NCBI GenBank assembly: GCA_024500155.1
Contig: CM044867.1
Span: 25,679,632-25,743,631, forward strand
Direction: 5' to 3'
DNA: 64,000 bases
DNA from: Chenopodium formosanum
Lineage: Eukaryota > Streptophyta > Magnoliopsida > Caryophyllales > Amaranthaceae
Shown here: positions 25,776 to 38,618 of the stretch, in pieces
Numbering within the stretch: the stretch's first letter is position 1
Layout of the letters: each line of letters starts with the position of its first letter
The notes under the pieces: model-generated
What the model saw: only the letters and a program-made list of their open reading frames with translations
Told to the model about the DNA's origin: nothing
The model's database searches: none
Program-made: the position numbers and the translations under genes

Positions 25776-25991
25776 GGGCCTGTTCACATTTACTTAATTT
25801 CAGTTCAGTTCAGCTCCAATCAGTTCAGTTCAGTTCAGCTTCAATCAGTTCAGTTCAGTTCAGTTCAGTTCAGCTTTTAATTTCCCTCTCTCATAAAATA
25901 TTCATTTCAGCTCAATTGAGTTCAATCAGTTCAGTACAGCTCCAATCAGTTCAGTTCAGTTCAGCTCAGTTCAGTAAATATGAACAGGCCC
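25776..25991. mobile_element. Tourist-like (PIF/Harbinger) MITE
   Basis: The ends GGGCCTGTTCACATTTACT and AGTAAATATGAACAGGCCC are inverted with one mismatch, and the 3-bp target duplication GAA is exact (25773-25775; 25992-25994). The 216-bp interior is made of CAGTTCAGTTCAG words. Similar one-ended fragments occur at 46948 and 47045. Confidence 0.85.
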
Positions 25992-26218
25992 GAAATACCC
26001 TTATTAGAGCTAATTTTCATAATATATTTTTCCGGGCAATAATTTTTACGTAAACTCTACAAAAGTCGCTCGCTTTGCAATACTAAATTTTCACTTCTTG
26101 CTTGTTGTATTTATCATTAAGTTCTAAAATAATACTACGTATATAACTAACTCAAGTAATGTTTTAGGCAATAGCATAACTTAAAAGGATTACCAAAAAT
26201 TCAAGCAGTAATATAGTA

Positions 26219-26532
26219 CTCCCTCCGTCCCCTTTTGATAGTCCCTTATAGGCAAATTTTAGTCCCAAAATGTTCACCCCATTTGCTTTCTCCAACAACC
26301 ATTAATATTAATTTTTTACTAAAATTCCCTCCAATTTGCAACAATACTTGTGCAAATTTAAATTTCCCATATAAATTTTGTTTTCCTATGTACTTTTATT
26401 ACTTTCTCTCTCTACTTTTTTGCACACCCAATGTTAATTTACCTTTTCAATTTACTTTCACTATTCTTATTTGTGTTTATTAATTCCCGTGAAAAATGCC
26501 CATAAGGGACTATCAAAAGGGGACGGAAGTAG
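26219..26532. mobile_element. Stowaway MITE, well preserved
   Basis: The termini CTCCCTCCGTCCCCTTTTG and CAAAAGGGGACGGAAGTAG begin arms of more than 35 bp that pair through GATAGTCCCTTATAGGC / GCCCATAAGGGACTATC. TA target duplications flank both ends. 314 bp, no coding capacity. Confidence 0.9.
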
Positions 26533-26639
26533 TATGTAGTTGTTCCAACTTTCAAGGAATAAGTTGTTTCACAAAAGTTTCTATTAACGTTTAAAGCAAT
26601 AATACCAAAAAAAAGGCAATGTGATAATTACCATTATGC

Positions 26640-29600
26640 CTCCCAAGACCGAACAAAATTAATGGTAACGACCCCATCCTTTATCATCTCACGTACATAA
26701 CTATGTCACACTCCTATGTGACGTGATTTTTCGTTATAAACATGGCTATATGCTTTTGATATAGTAGAAGCACTATCACAATGTATTGAAATAGGTGACG
26801 AGGGCTTAGGCCACAATTCCACTTCACTCATCAAATTCCTTAGCAATTCCGCTTCTTTAGATGCTGAAGTCAATGCTATGAACTTGGTTTCCATTGTTGA
26901 GTCTGTAATACATGTTTGCTACTTAGATGTCCATGAAATAGAACCTCCTCTAAGAAGAAACACCCAACCACTAGTAGAAGAATAATCCTCTTTATTAGTG
27001 ATCAAAGTAGCATTTGTAAACCCTTCTAAAACCGAAGGATCTCCTTTGTAAATTAAACCATAATCCATGGTTTCCCTCAAACACCTTATAACAAGCCTTA
27101 GAGCTTGCCAATGACTCATACTTGGATTACTAGTATACCTACTTAGCTTGCCTACGGCGAATGCTATATCAGGTCGAGTGCTTGTCATAGCATACATCAA
27201 GCATCCAATCAACCTAGCATAGTCCAATTGTGAAATCGGACCTCCTCTGTTTGGACCCAAAGAAACATTTGGATCCATTGAAGTAGACATGAGAGAACTA
27301 TCTTACTCACTAAACTTTTTAATTCACTTTCTCAATATAATGAGGCTGTGTTAAAATTAGTTAGCCATTTCCTCTCTTTATCCTAATACCAAGGATAACA
27401 TCCGCTTCTCCCATATCCTTCATGGAAAATCTAGACGAAAGAAATTCTTTGGTTTGTTCAAATTGATCCATATAGACAAATCATAACACCTTTGCCATCA
27501 TTATTGAATTTTCTATATACACACGTATCTGACTAATTTATCTTAAAGCCATTTGCCAAGACAATATCATCAAACTTTTGATGCTATTGTTTAGGTGCCT
27601 GTTTTAGCCGATACAAAGATCTAATCAACTTGCACACTTTGGTTAATTGTCCATTGATAACGAAGCCTTCTGGTTGTTTCATGTACACTTCCTTCTCCAA
27701 TTCCCCATAAAGAAATGTTGTTTTTACATCCATTTGAAGAATTACAAGGTCATGAATCACTGCGAGAGCTATTAATAACCTTATGGTGTTTATTCTTGCC
27801 ACTGGAGCATATGTATCAATGTAATCAATATCGTGAATTTTCTTGTACCTTTGGACCACTAACCGGGCCTTGTACTTTTCAACGGTTCCATCGATCCTTA
27901 AATTCCTTTTGAAATTCCATTTACAGCCTAAAAGAGTGCAATCGGGTGGTAAATATGACAAAACCCAAGTATTATTCCCATAATTGAATCCATTTCATCT
28001 TGGATAGCTTCTTTCCGGCACAACTTGAGACTTCATAGCCTCATCAAAGGTTTTAAGATCCTCCTATAGCAATATAGTGTTTGAGTCTCTATTGACTCCC
28101 TTGACCCTTCAACTAAATAAAGTTGAAAATTGGGTCCAAAATTTTTTTCTTTTCTAATTCTTTTACTTTTCCTAACTCCCGGCAATGTAGTCTCATGATC
28201 TTTATTAATAGGATCATCTACAATGACGGAGGTAGTACTAGGTACAACGTCCTTTGGTCTTGGAATTGATAAAAATCGAGTTTCATCAAAAATTGCATCC
28301 CTTGACTCTATCACCGTGTAGATCGAGACAAAGTCATTCGGATCAATAACATAAAACCTATAGGCTTTGCTATCCCACATAGCCTATAAAGATGCAATCA
28401 ATTCCCTTTTCACCTAATGCTTTTCTTTTGGGTTCCGGCAATCTTACAATTGTCCTACAACCCCATACCTTAAAGTAATTGAGAGTAGGTTTCTTTTGGT
28501 GCCAAAGTTCATAAGGGGTAACTTTATTCCTTTTATTGGGAACTCTATTTAAAATATAGCAAGATGTTAACATAGCTTCACCCCAAAATCCGTCACTAAG
28601 ACCCAAATTAGAAATCATGGAATAAACCATCTCCTTTAGGATTCTATTTTTCCTTTCAACAACACCGTTTTGTTGTAGTGAATAAGGCGCGGTTACTTCA
28701 TGGATTAAACCAATGGATTGGAAATAACTTGGATTAAAATATTCCCCACCCTTATCTGTTCGAAGTTTCTTAACTTTTTCATTAGTTTGCAATTCAACTT
28801 TGATTTTACAAACCTTAAACTTATCTAGAGCTTTATCTTTAGAAGATAATAAATTTAAGTAACAAAACCTTGAAAAATCACCAATAAATGTTACAATAAA
28901 TTTCTTATATCCTAAAGAAGGCATGCTATGTTTCAAAAAAAAAAATAAAGAAGGCATGCTATGAAAATCACATAAATCAATATTCACCGATTCAAGCAAT
29001 ATTGTAGAATGTCTTTCAACACTCGGAAAAGGATTATTTATTGTAATTTTGTTCAAAATGCATGTCTTACACTTCTCTATACTAAAATCAAATGGAGGTA
29101 TTAAACCAATTTTAGACATATATATCATGCAAACGACAATTATTAACATGACATAAACGATTGTGCCATAGAGAAGAAACACTAAGCATATAGATAGAAT
29201 CTACCACGTTATTATCAATACTTAATTTGAACATTCCACTATAATAATATCCTTGTCTTACAAATATACCCTCGTTAGATAAAATAAACTTATCGGCTTC
29301 AAAAACCATTTTAAAACCATACTTATTCAAGAGCCTCCAGACAAAAAAAATTTCCTAACTTCTGGAACAAACACAACATCATTAAGAGTTAAAGTTTTCA
29401 TGGATGATAACAACAATTCTACTTGGCCTATGCCTTTAGCCTAAACCAAAGAATTATTCCCCATGTACAAATTTGGCCCATCTTCTACTTCTTGATAATT
29501 CTTGAAGAAATGACGGCTTTTTCACACATGTCTAGATGCTTCCAAATCTGACCATCAAGAATTATCATCCACCACAACATTGTTTTTAGAATTCATAGCC

Positions 29601-29790
29601 ATAAAATTCATTTCTAAATTTTTAGACTCATGTTGAACATTACTTTGGACTTGGTCAACATTTTGTTGATCATGGCTACTTGGACTTGGTCAACATTTTG
29701 TTGATCATGGCTACTTGCCTTCTTTTTTTTTCAAGAGGGGCAATTCCTTTCAAAGTGAGGACCGCCACACACCCAACAAGTTTTGGATTT
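26640..29790 (-). pseudogene. copia pol (and gag zinc knuckle), broken
   Basis: A CCHC zinc knuckle (CWVCGGPHFERNC) lies near 29740-29785. In the protease, the expected DSGA reads DLEA, removing the catalytic Ser-Gly. The GAG-pre-integrase segment is 29112-29330. The integrase core is 28370-29182, with RTDKGGEY, NGVVERKNR and WGEA motifs. RT spans 27584-27961 (GCKWNFK, QMDVKTTFLYGEL), and the YVDD box further on reads YMDQ beside a stop. RNase H segments are 26919-27290 and 26706-26894 (SASKEAE, HCDSAST). Several stops and frameshifts separate the pieces. Confidence 0.88.
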
Positions 29791-31485
29791 TGACGTGGGG
29801 AAAACTAGGTCGTTAAACTAATCATCCCTACGATCAAACAAATTTATAATCACTCAACTACCTAAATACAAGTATAGAGGTAAGTCAAGGGTCGAACCAC
29901 TAGGAACGGTTATGTTCAAGTATTTCTAATTTACGCCTAAGCTAGGTCGAAGTCTAAGGTGAAAGGTAGTGCTATTCTACTTCCTAAACCAAGCAAACAA
30001 ATGAAACACTAGGGAGTGGGGATCAACATGCATTCATGATAATCAAGCTAATTAGGGAGTCAAGCAATCCAAGCAATGCAAAGACAAATAGTAGGAGCAA
30101 TTAGGAGCATTCAACTAATCATCTTCATACTTTCTAACATAGATTTCTCTAGTGTTTAAAAATAGGAAGAAACATAATCAAATACTCAACCAATTATGAT
30201 CAAATCTATATCAAGTGGCCATGTCAATCAATTCAATCATGCAATCAATGCTAGCAATCATGGTTAGCTATTCCAATCAACTAAGCAACATGCAAACCTC
30301 TATGAATCAATTTAATCACAACACAAGAACTACTCAAATTCCCAAATCAACCTCAATTCATCAATCACACATGTATACCCAAACCCTAGAAAGTAAACTA
30401 CTCAAGAAACATCATCATCAAATCTACTATCAACTATGGAGAACAAGAATCAACAAAATATCAAGAACAATTACTCTAATCAAACATCAAATATCAAAAT
30501 CAAACCAAACAAACATCAAATTAAACAAAGCAATTGAATGAGATAGAGTTTAGAAATGCTCATTGATAATTAGGAAGATCTCCAACACAATTGTCACACT
30601 TGCATCTTCAATCTCTCAATCACCATTGAAATTCTTCACTTTCTCTTTCTAAAACTACTCCTAAGCTAGCCTAATCTAGAGAGAGAAGCTCTCAACCTAA
30701 GAGAGAGAAAACTATCCTAAAACTTAAGAATTACATGAATGAAGAATAAAGGAAATCAAAAACTATATAAACAAAAGGAGAAAAGAAGCTTAAAATCGTA
30801 AAAGACCCAGAAACCCGCGCCCGCGGAGGGGAACGGACACCCCGATAGCCGCGCCCGCGGGGCCAAGGCCCGCGCCCTTGGGGAGCCCTCGGGACAACCG
30901 CGGGTGCTTACTGCCCAAATACGACAGTTTTGGAGCAGCAGCAACCCCGCGCCCGCGGGTACTGTAGCCCGCGCCCGCGACAGTTTTCCTGGGCCAACTT
31001 CAGAAGGCTGTAACTTCCTATTTAAGAATCATATGAAGGCGTGAGACCTATCATTGGAAAGCTCTTCAAGTCTAGTTTCCAACCCAACTTGAATCACCCT
31101 AATCCGATCTGTAGAACTTGAGATATGACTAAAACAATGCACAAAGGTCCTATTTGATACTTTGCAATCCTTCGTTTTCCTTTGTTTCAAACTCAAATTC
31201 AATTCCGAAAAGTGCATATTGATCCTAATGGGTGCTATTTTCAATTCTCATGCATATAGCCCGCGACGTACCTACAAAACAAGACAAAGAAACGGAGAAG
31301 CAAGAGAAATAGCCGAGAAATGAATAAAATGATAAGAAAACCATTAAAAGCATGCATTTCTCTAAACTAACACAAAAACACGCGAATCGAACATTATTCT
31401 CTAAAAACACGACATAAATGACTACAAAGGAGCATAGAAATATAAAGAAAACATAGCCTAAAGGTGACATAAATGGCAGGGTTCA
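29791..31485. mobile_element. Solo LTR inserted in copia gag
   Basis: It starts TGACGTGGGG and ends GGGTTCA, flanked by an exact 5-bp duplication GATTT (29786-29790; 31486-31490). Removing it rejoins the copia gag reading around its zinc knuckle, which confirms the borders. The 1695-bp sequence has no protein domain. Part of its 29791-end resembles, in inverted orientation, the LTR-like end at 36176. A GC-rich block sits at 30810-30985. Probably a Ty3/gypsy or unclassified LTR family. Confidence 0.8.
30810..30985. repeat. CpG-rich degenerate repeat inside the solo LTR
   Basis: Five variants of CCGCGCCCGCGG occur within about 175 bp, in surroundings of mostly A/T. It is non-coding as far as can be seen. 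Confidence 0.7.
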
Positions 31486-32246
31486 GATTTACCTTTCTTT
31501 TCCTTCTTGTTGTTTGATTTTTTGGTAGACTTGAAAGAGCGCTTGTTAGACTTTTTATTATTAGTTCCACTTGCTTGTCCTTCCTCCATCATATTGATGG
31601 TGGAAGCTGGAGTACTACTTTCCTTGGTCTCCTTATTTCCATCTTGCAATCGAATGTCCCCCTCGATACGAAGATGAACATCCAATTGTTCAAAAGACAT
31701 ATCCTCCTTTTGGTGCTTCAAGGAATTTCCTAGTCTCTTTCCAAGATAAGGGTAATTTGTCAATTATAGATGCAACTGCAATAGATTCATCCATAATCAT
31801 GTTATGTTGTCTTATTTGGCCAAAGATTCGTTAAACCTCATGGAATTTCTCCATAATTGGCCTACTAACAACCATTTTATAGTTACTAAAACTATTAACA
31901 AGAAATTTCTTACTTGAAGCATCTTCGGCCAAGTACTTTGATTCAAGAGTATCCCAAAATTCCTTTGCACTTTCCAAATTTTGATAGATATCAAACAAGG
32001 TGTCCGATATTGCATTCAAAATGTGTCCACGCCAAATATAGTCATCATTTTCCCACTTGGTCCTCCAACGGGTAGTCTGCTAAGGTTCCTCCTCTATCTC
32101 CTTCCGCCGGAAGTGGTGGCATGGGGGTGCTAAGAACATAAACTACATTCAACGTAGTCAATAGGAAGTGAATTTTCTTTTGCCATCGACGATAATCCAC
32201 CCTCAAACTTGTCAAGATTTTGAAAATTAGTAGTCATCTCCTTCAT
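31486..32246 (-). pseudogene. copia gag, frameshifted
   Basis: The ATG at 32246 opens MKEMTTNFQNLDKFEGG. The gag core (SAKEFWDTLESKYLAEDASS) is in 31831-32019, and the Lys-rich stretch before the zinc knuckle is in 31486-31763. Frame changes near 32150 and 32030 and stops make it non-functional. Gag would package the RNA of the element. Confidence 0.8.
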
Positions 32247-32285
32247 CGAAGAACCCGTATCCAAAGGTATAAATTACTATTAGAT

Positions 32286-32861
32286 TGTTAGAAAAAAAAA
32301 GTGGGGTGAGTTGGATATGTTCTTCTAGGCACGTAACTGAACGCCGCTTTCCTAATAGCAATTTACCGCCTCACTTAGAACAACGGAGTTAACACGGTAA
32401 TACTATTGAGATACAAAGAAGACCTACTAGGCTTGGTTGTTCTTACAAGGCTAGTGTAACAATGATTTGTGTTTTGTGTTTATCACAAATCTCTTTGAAG
32501 AAAACTCGAGAATAACTTATAACAGAGAAGCAAGAGAATGATATATTCTCCATGACCTACATGTGGCATTCTATATTTATTGAAAAATTAACATACTTGA
32601 ACATACGTTTTTCCAAGATAAATGTCTTTAATATGCACCTAAACATTTAATATCCATTAAAAGATATGTTTCAAAGAAACATAATTTAACTTTTAATCCA
32701 TAAATGTTTAACACCCAAAAGACACTAAAAGTTATTAAGTTACATAACTTTCATAATTTTCAAGTATGTTAGATAATTGACTATGTCATTTAACTACACA
32801 ACTTCAAATGACATAAACATGAGAAACTTATAAGCACATTTATTACATAAATGTTCCAACA
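32286..32861 (-). repeat. copia 5' LTR
   Basis: On the minus strand it begins TGTTGGAACATTTATG and ends TTTTTCTAACA, the TG...CA termini with short inverted repeats typical of copia LTRs. 576 bp. A canonical Met-tRNA primer site is not evident next to it. Confidence 0.75.
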
Positions 32862-33900
32862 TTATTGAAATAAAAAGAACATATTGAAACTCAAAGAACA
32901 TTATACCTTAAATAACATTGTTTGTAATGTAAAGAACTTATTATTTAGATTTATAGAATATATTAATTAGACTTATAGATGATATTTCATTAAAAATAAC
33001 AAAATGAATGTATATCATATAAGTGATAGAAGAACATTCACCATAATTAGAAGAACATCATCTTCAACCTTAGAAAATAATACAAAAACGATAATAAAAA
33101 AATTCTTTGATTACAAAATCCATAAATTATGAAATCAATTTAAAAAGATTATCTAATTTGATTACGAAACCCGCAAATTATGAAATTTAATAATTAAAAA
33201 GAGCATTATCATTATCATTATCATTTCATTATCATCAAAATCATAACTATAATTATGAAATTTAAATATGAAAAAAAAAACAAAAATGTAACTTCTCATT
33301 TGATTATGAAATCCTCAGATTCACCATCATTATTATCAAATCATCATTCTCATATGTATTATCAATGGATCTAAAATTTTGGAATCATGTTGAAATTTAA
33401 ATACACCACCATTAATTTCTCTTCTAAAAATTCTCTCTCTGTATTTCATATTGTAATTATATCTCTCCAAAAATATCAAATATAATTTCGGAAACTATTA
33501 ATATGGAAAATAAATAACAAATCCTTTAAATTAAGGAGAGAATTATTTTGATAATTTTTTAAGTATTAAAAGTCAAAGAATACTATTATTTTCAGCACTG
33601 GTGTACTTTGTAAATTTTAGATTTTTTTTTCTCATTTTAGAGGGGGAAATTCATTTTTTCAGAAGTTTTTAGGTTAGGTTTAGGTTTTCAGAGGGAGAAA
33701 CTCTCAATTTTTAGAGAGACAAAATGAGAAATACAATGGTTTCATGGATTTTGGATAATTAAAAGAAGAATTTGATGGTTTAAAGATCTCCATTTTACAT
33801 CAATGAGTATTTCTTACTGATAGGAGTGTAAAAGTATATTATCTATATATATTAAACTCTTGATTTTATATTGACATTTGATAATTTAAGATTATTATAA
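32862..33900. other. AT-rich intergenic, nothing assigned
   Basis: Strongly A/T-rich, with ATTATCATT and 'agaacat' words. No supported gene or bounded element. Confidence 0.5.
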
Positions 33901-35504
33901 GTAATTTTCTTTCCAAGATATGAGTTACTACTATTTTATTTATTTGTTTGTAGGAAGGAAGATTATGATATCAAAATGCATTTTACCAAGCTCTGAAAAA
34001 GAAACAAAGCTTACGAGAACATGTGATGTCACATATTTTAAGCCCAATAGTCACATGGATCTTGGAATATATCAACTTGACCATCAGCCAAAACAAAAAG
34101 AACAAAACAAAAAGAAAATTAAAGGAGCAGCTAACTCATTGTTCTTGCGGGTAAAACACAAAGTTCTCCACCGATTTTTACGGGTACCAAACTGTCAAAC
34201 AAGAGATGATAAAGATGAAATTTGATAATTATTAGAGCGAAATACTCGATGTAGTTGAGATTATTAATCAAGGGTTCTTTGGAGTTATCAAATCCGTATT
34301 TTTGGGGATTAGTCTGGGCTAGGTTTCACCAATAAATTGAAGAAATTCATCTGAGGTATTTATCAACGAAGAGAAATAAGCACATAGAAGAACGAGTAGC
34401 GAATTCCATGGTGAGGACCTTGGAGCACTACAGTTCGTGTCATATTCTTCTGTAATCATCAAATTGAGTTTAGTATTACATTAGTTTAATGTCTTCTTTT
34501 ACTCTTTGTTATTGAATTTCATTTTGGTATTAATAATCAACGTTTGATTTCTTATTAAGATATAGGATTGAATTTTGGTCCTTTATTCTTTCTGCCAGTA
34601 TTATCAATTCAATGTCTAATTATTTCTATCATATTATGAAGTTTCTTTTTGTAAGTGTTATTATTATTTCAACTTTTATTAGTATGTTAGCTAGAATTGT
34701 TATTAGTGGGAAGGGAGATAAATTATGCATTGGTTAATGGTTTTGTGAGAACAGATATGTTGTAATTCTTGGGTATTATGTTTATATCATGATTGTATTG
34801 ATAGTCTATTTTATTGGTATGAATTGGTTAAATTATATTTTAGACCGGCCATGTTTAATATAGTCTACTAGTTTGATTGCTAGGATTTTAACTTGTGATA
34901 CGTAATTGTCCTTGTTAATTTCCCTTGGTAGCAGTTAGGTGTTTAATAGGTGACTTTAGCTTGCTATAATGCCTAAGATTATCAACCCTTTGAGTTGCAC
35001 GAGTCCAAGCTTATGAGATTTATGGCTTAAGTTAACTACTCCCTTGCTATTAATGTTACCAATTAATTGAGTCTAAAAAGCTTGTTCTAGATTATTAGTT
35101 AGTAAGAAAATATTCCAAGAGCTTGTTTGGTTTATTTGCAATTAAGGGAAGTTATGAATACTTGTTTATGTTCATTGGTTAACATTAAGATATAGTCATG
35201 ATTATATATAATTCGATGATCAATTGATACTCCAATGCTATAATACGTCTCCCGATTCCCTATTTCATTATTCTTGATTTTTCTCATATTTTAATTTTAT
35301 TAGTCTATATCCCTTAATTTATTAATTTTCTAGTTTGTAGCTTATTTCTTAGATCACAACACTATTTCTTCAAAACAGGGGTTTCTAACTTATACAAGTA
35401 TTAATTTGATAACCCAATTCTTTGTGGGATCGACCCTAGCTTACCCTATTGCATTTTAGGAGGTTTTAGTTAGGTTTATTTTTAGTAGACACGCGACAAT
35501 CATA
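33900..35504 (+). mobile_element. LTR-like fragment
   Basis: The 3' part has 'ctttgtgggatcgaccctag' near 35420, a segment common near the end of plant LTRs, and ends ACGCGACAATCA at 35504. The 5' border and target duplication are not found. The short ORF at 33920 has no known domain. Confidence 0.4.
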
Positions 35505-35539
35505 CCACTTACTCTCTCTTTTTTTTTATGCTTTCTTTA

Positions 35540-36176
35540 ATTGCTTTGTTCATCATGTTTGAGTAGTTTTTCTTCTACTAAGTGTTGATTAAAGCTTTTT
35601 AATGATTAATTGAATTATTTGAGATAAAATGATGACAATTGTATGATTAAATTGATTGAATTCATGGTGGCATGTTGTTTGTTTTTTTTACTGGATTTAT
35701 CTTCCATGATAGCAAACTTAATTGCTTATTAGTTAAAACTTGACAAGGGATTGTGAATTGTAATTGATATATTTGATTACATTCTGGTTTAATTTCTCTT
35801 TTGCACCAAGTCATTGAGGGAACTAGGCTAGAAATTTGAGAGATTGCTCTTGAATGTAATTATTTCCCATATTAATTTTTTCTTTGCATGATTGGTTATC
35901 AAATGGATTCTCATTAGCTTAATAATTGTTCAAAGAGGATATTTTCTCCTAGTATAACCTAGTTCTTTAAATGTGTATTAGTGTAGTTGTAGTGTCCTTT
36001 ATCCATAAACTAACTTCGGCCTAGCTTAAGCATTAGATCAAGAATTATTTAGCATCACAGCTCTTTGTGGTTCTACTCCAAAATTACCACTAGACTTGTT
36101 TAGGGGTTAGTTTAGGATTTATAAATTTGTTTGATTGTTAGGAGGTTAGTCAATGACCTAATTTCCCCACGTTCAG
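35540..36176 (+). mobile_element. LTR end related to the solo LTR at 29791-31485
   Basis: The final 50 bp (AAATTTGTTTGATTGTTAGG ... TTTCCCCACGTTCA) match the inverted end of the solo LTR base for base over most positions. The preceding 'cggcctagcttaagc' and 'gtggttctactcc' words align too. The upstream limit is unknown. Confidence 0.55.
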
Positions 36177-36294
36177 GTGATAATTCACTTTCCCAAAATA
36201 CCCTTCACAATTTTTTTTAAAACAACCATCCTTTTTTTTAAAAAAAAACCACCACCTACAAATTAGTATTAATAGAGATCAATTTCTGCCAATG

Positions 36295-36712
36295 CTAAGA
36301 GACTTTGAGGAAAAGGGCCAAACAAACATATTCGTTACATCCTCTAGAATCCCATCTAGCCACATTGTGGGCTAGAGTATTACCCGAACGCTTAACATGA
36401 GACATAGTAAAAGCTACGAAGGAACGAGAGAGATTACAAATATCATCAACAATTAAAGCAAAAGGGGTAAAGCTGGCAGAAATTTTTGATACTCCTTGCA
36501 CCACGTTTGACGCACCACTTTCAAGCACAATCGAAGAATAGCCAAGCCTCATAGCAACCTGAAGACCGTAGCGGCACGCTGTAGCTTCAGCCAAGTCGGC
36601 AGACCACCGAGGCATCTATTGTTTCACCGTAGCAGCTAACACCCTCCCCTCATCATCTCTTATAACTACTCCAAGGCCAGTAAAAGTCCCCACATGAGCG
36701 TCACAATTTATT
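36295..36712 (-). pseudogene. RNase H (RVT_3 type) fragment
   Basis: Translation from 36712 down reads NCDAHVGTFTGLGVVIRDDE, then a TAG just before MPRWSADLAEATACRYGL, and continues to HVKRSGNTLAHNVAR. This is the plant LINE-associated or stand-alone RNase H fold: first Asp and the AEA glutamate are present, but the usual E-S-D is ESG. The in-frame stop and the missing Asp argue for a pseudogene. Confidence 0.75.
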
Positions 36713-37387
36713 ATTAATAAAAAACTTTTTTATTGTTTATTATCAACAATTTTTAGAACCACTAATATTTTTTTAGTAGAATAATCAAGGATATAATATC
36801 GTGGAAAAAAAAAATAGAGAATCGAGCTTGATAGAGATTACTTATACTGCACATGCAAGCATTGTGTGCGTCTCTTACTTAGATTACTTATTTAGTTATC
36901 ATAGATCCTTGAAAAAAATACCAAAAAAAAAAGAAAATATTGGGATGGGTAGTTATTGGTATTAAAGATACCAAAAATATTGATTTTTTAATAGTTTTTT
37001 ATTTTATTTATTTATTTTTTTTAAAAAAAAGTAGTAGGATGGGTAGTTATTGGTATTACAAAAAAAAAAGCTTAAATGCATAAGATTTGAGTGTATCTAG
37101 CTAATGCACGGGATATACGTGTATATGTAGTATGTTTATTAAAAAAAACTAAGTTGAAGTTGTAGTTTTTTTTTTTTTTTTTTTTTTTTTTTGAAAAAAT
37201 TGGAGAAGTGGAAGTTATTGCACAAAAAACGAGGAAAAAACACAAAAGTTAAGGATTGGAGTTTCAAGTAATTTGGTCAAAGTAGTGGAAGTTTGAGAAG
37301 AAGCTATTAAAGAAAATGTATAGAAATTGCTTCATTCAAGGATTGGAGTGTTGTGGTTAAATGTTGAAAAACAATTCTTAAATTATA

Positions 37388-37691
37388 CTCCCTCCATCCC
37401 ATTTTTTGGTGCCTATTTCTAAAAAAAAAACACGGTAATTAAGGAGAATAGTAAAAGTAGGGGAATATTCTATTGCAAATATAAAAGTAGTGAATATTGT
37501 ATAGGAATAATAAAAAGTAGAGAATATTGTATGAAAAAAAAGAAAAAGTAATGATTTTTTGGGTATATATGTGTATTTTATATGGGAAAGATAAAAAGTA
37601 AGTAATGATTATGAGTTATTTTTGGAAACATGCACAATATTTTATGACACCTAAAAAGGAATACAAGCACAAAATTATGGGACGGATGGAG
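37388..37691. mobile_element. Stowaway MITE
   Basis: CTCCCTCCATCCCATTTTTTGG at the left pairs with TTATGGGACGGATGGAG at the right, with TA on both sides. About 304 bp; the interior is A/G-rich with 'aaaagtagagaatattgta' repeats. Confidence 0.85.
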
Positions 37692-38609
37692 TATAAAAGA
37701 TAAGTTTGTAAAAGTTAGATTAGGTTCTAGTATTATGTTTTAGAGTAGTGGTACACATACAATGGTTGCATGTGGGTCAACTATACACCACCACTTACAA
37801 ATTGTCAACTCATCATAAGCAACAAAATATGGGAGGGAAATTTTGGTGGGGGGAAGGGGGGTTGGAAGTTTTAGTGTTTGACATTATCAAAAAAATGTAT
37901 AATGTTACGAGGCGTGATGGACCGTTACCCGGTGTGGACACGTGTGTCCAATACCAGGGGCACATCCGTCATTTTGTCCTAACTCAGGTGTGTTACTGGA
38001 CTGTGAAAAGCATTCTCTCTCCTCTCACTAGAAGTTAATTGCTGTAAAAAGACTTCTCTTTTTCTCTCTCTAAAAAACTCACCGGAAAACCCATCGGAAA
38101 ATCTCAAGAAAACCTAGAATATTACGGCCTGAAAACTGTCGAATTTCGTCGAAATTGTCTCCTAGACAAGGATTGGCTGTAACTCGAGGTGAGAGGGGGT
38201 AGATTTGTTTTGACGACTAAAATTCGAAAGTGTTGAAGGTGTTTATAGAAGCAACATTCGAGGCATGTCAGGTAAACCAAGTTATTCGTTATACAAAGAT
38301 TTCGTAACAAATCTAGGAATTTTGTTACTTAGGGTTTAATATAGTAGGTGGTAGAAGGGGTGGAAGGGGTGGTCTTAGGGGTGGAAGAAGAGGTGGACGA
38401 CGTGCGCGCGATGGTGTAGTTGAAAAGGTAACCGCTGTCCAGAAATTGTGTGAATATTAGAAGAACTACTATGATTTGAGCACTATTTAGTAAATTGAGT
38501 AATTTTTATCTTTTGTTTGAACAAGTAATTTGTTGATCTTCTGCTTCATATTGTTTGAAGGGTTAAAAAAAATTATTGGTGGGTTATGAACAAATAGTGG
38601 AGGGTTATA
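37692..38609. other. Unassigned, with an Arg/Gly-rich coding-like patch
   Basis: Around 38346-38428 the plus strand reads repeated GGRRGGRGG-type codons and ends at a good splice donor (GAAAAG/GTAACC). No start codon or partner exon is seen, so it may be a captured exon fragment. The remainder shows nothing recognisable. Confidence 0.35.
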
Positions 38610-38618
38610 TAAAAAAAA

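Larger units (their letters stand above)
26640..32861 (-). mobile_element. Ty1/copia retrotransposon, degenerate, 3' LTR missing
   Basis: Read on the minus strand, the order is 5' LTR, gag, zinc knuckle, protease, integrase, reverse transcriptase, RNase H, which is the copia order. Homology stops just after the RNase H C-terminal VRS motif at about 26640 and no 3' LTR is found, so the element is truncated. Multiple stops and frameshifts inactivate it. A separate solo LTR (29791-31485) splits gag. Confidence 0.88.

Noticed and set aside
37748..38038. 96-codon plus-strand ORF
   Set aside because: No recognisable domain and it overlaps repetitive flank; insufficient support for a gene.
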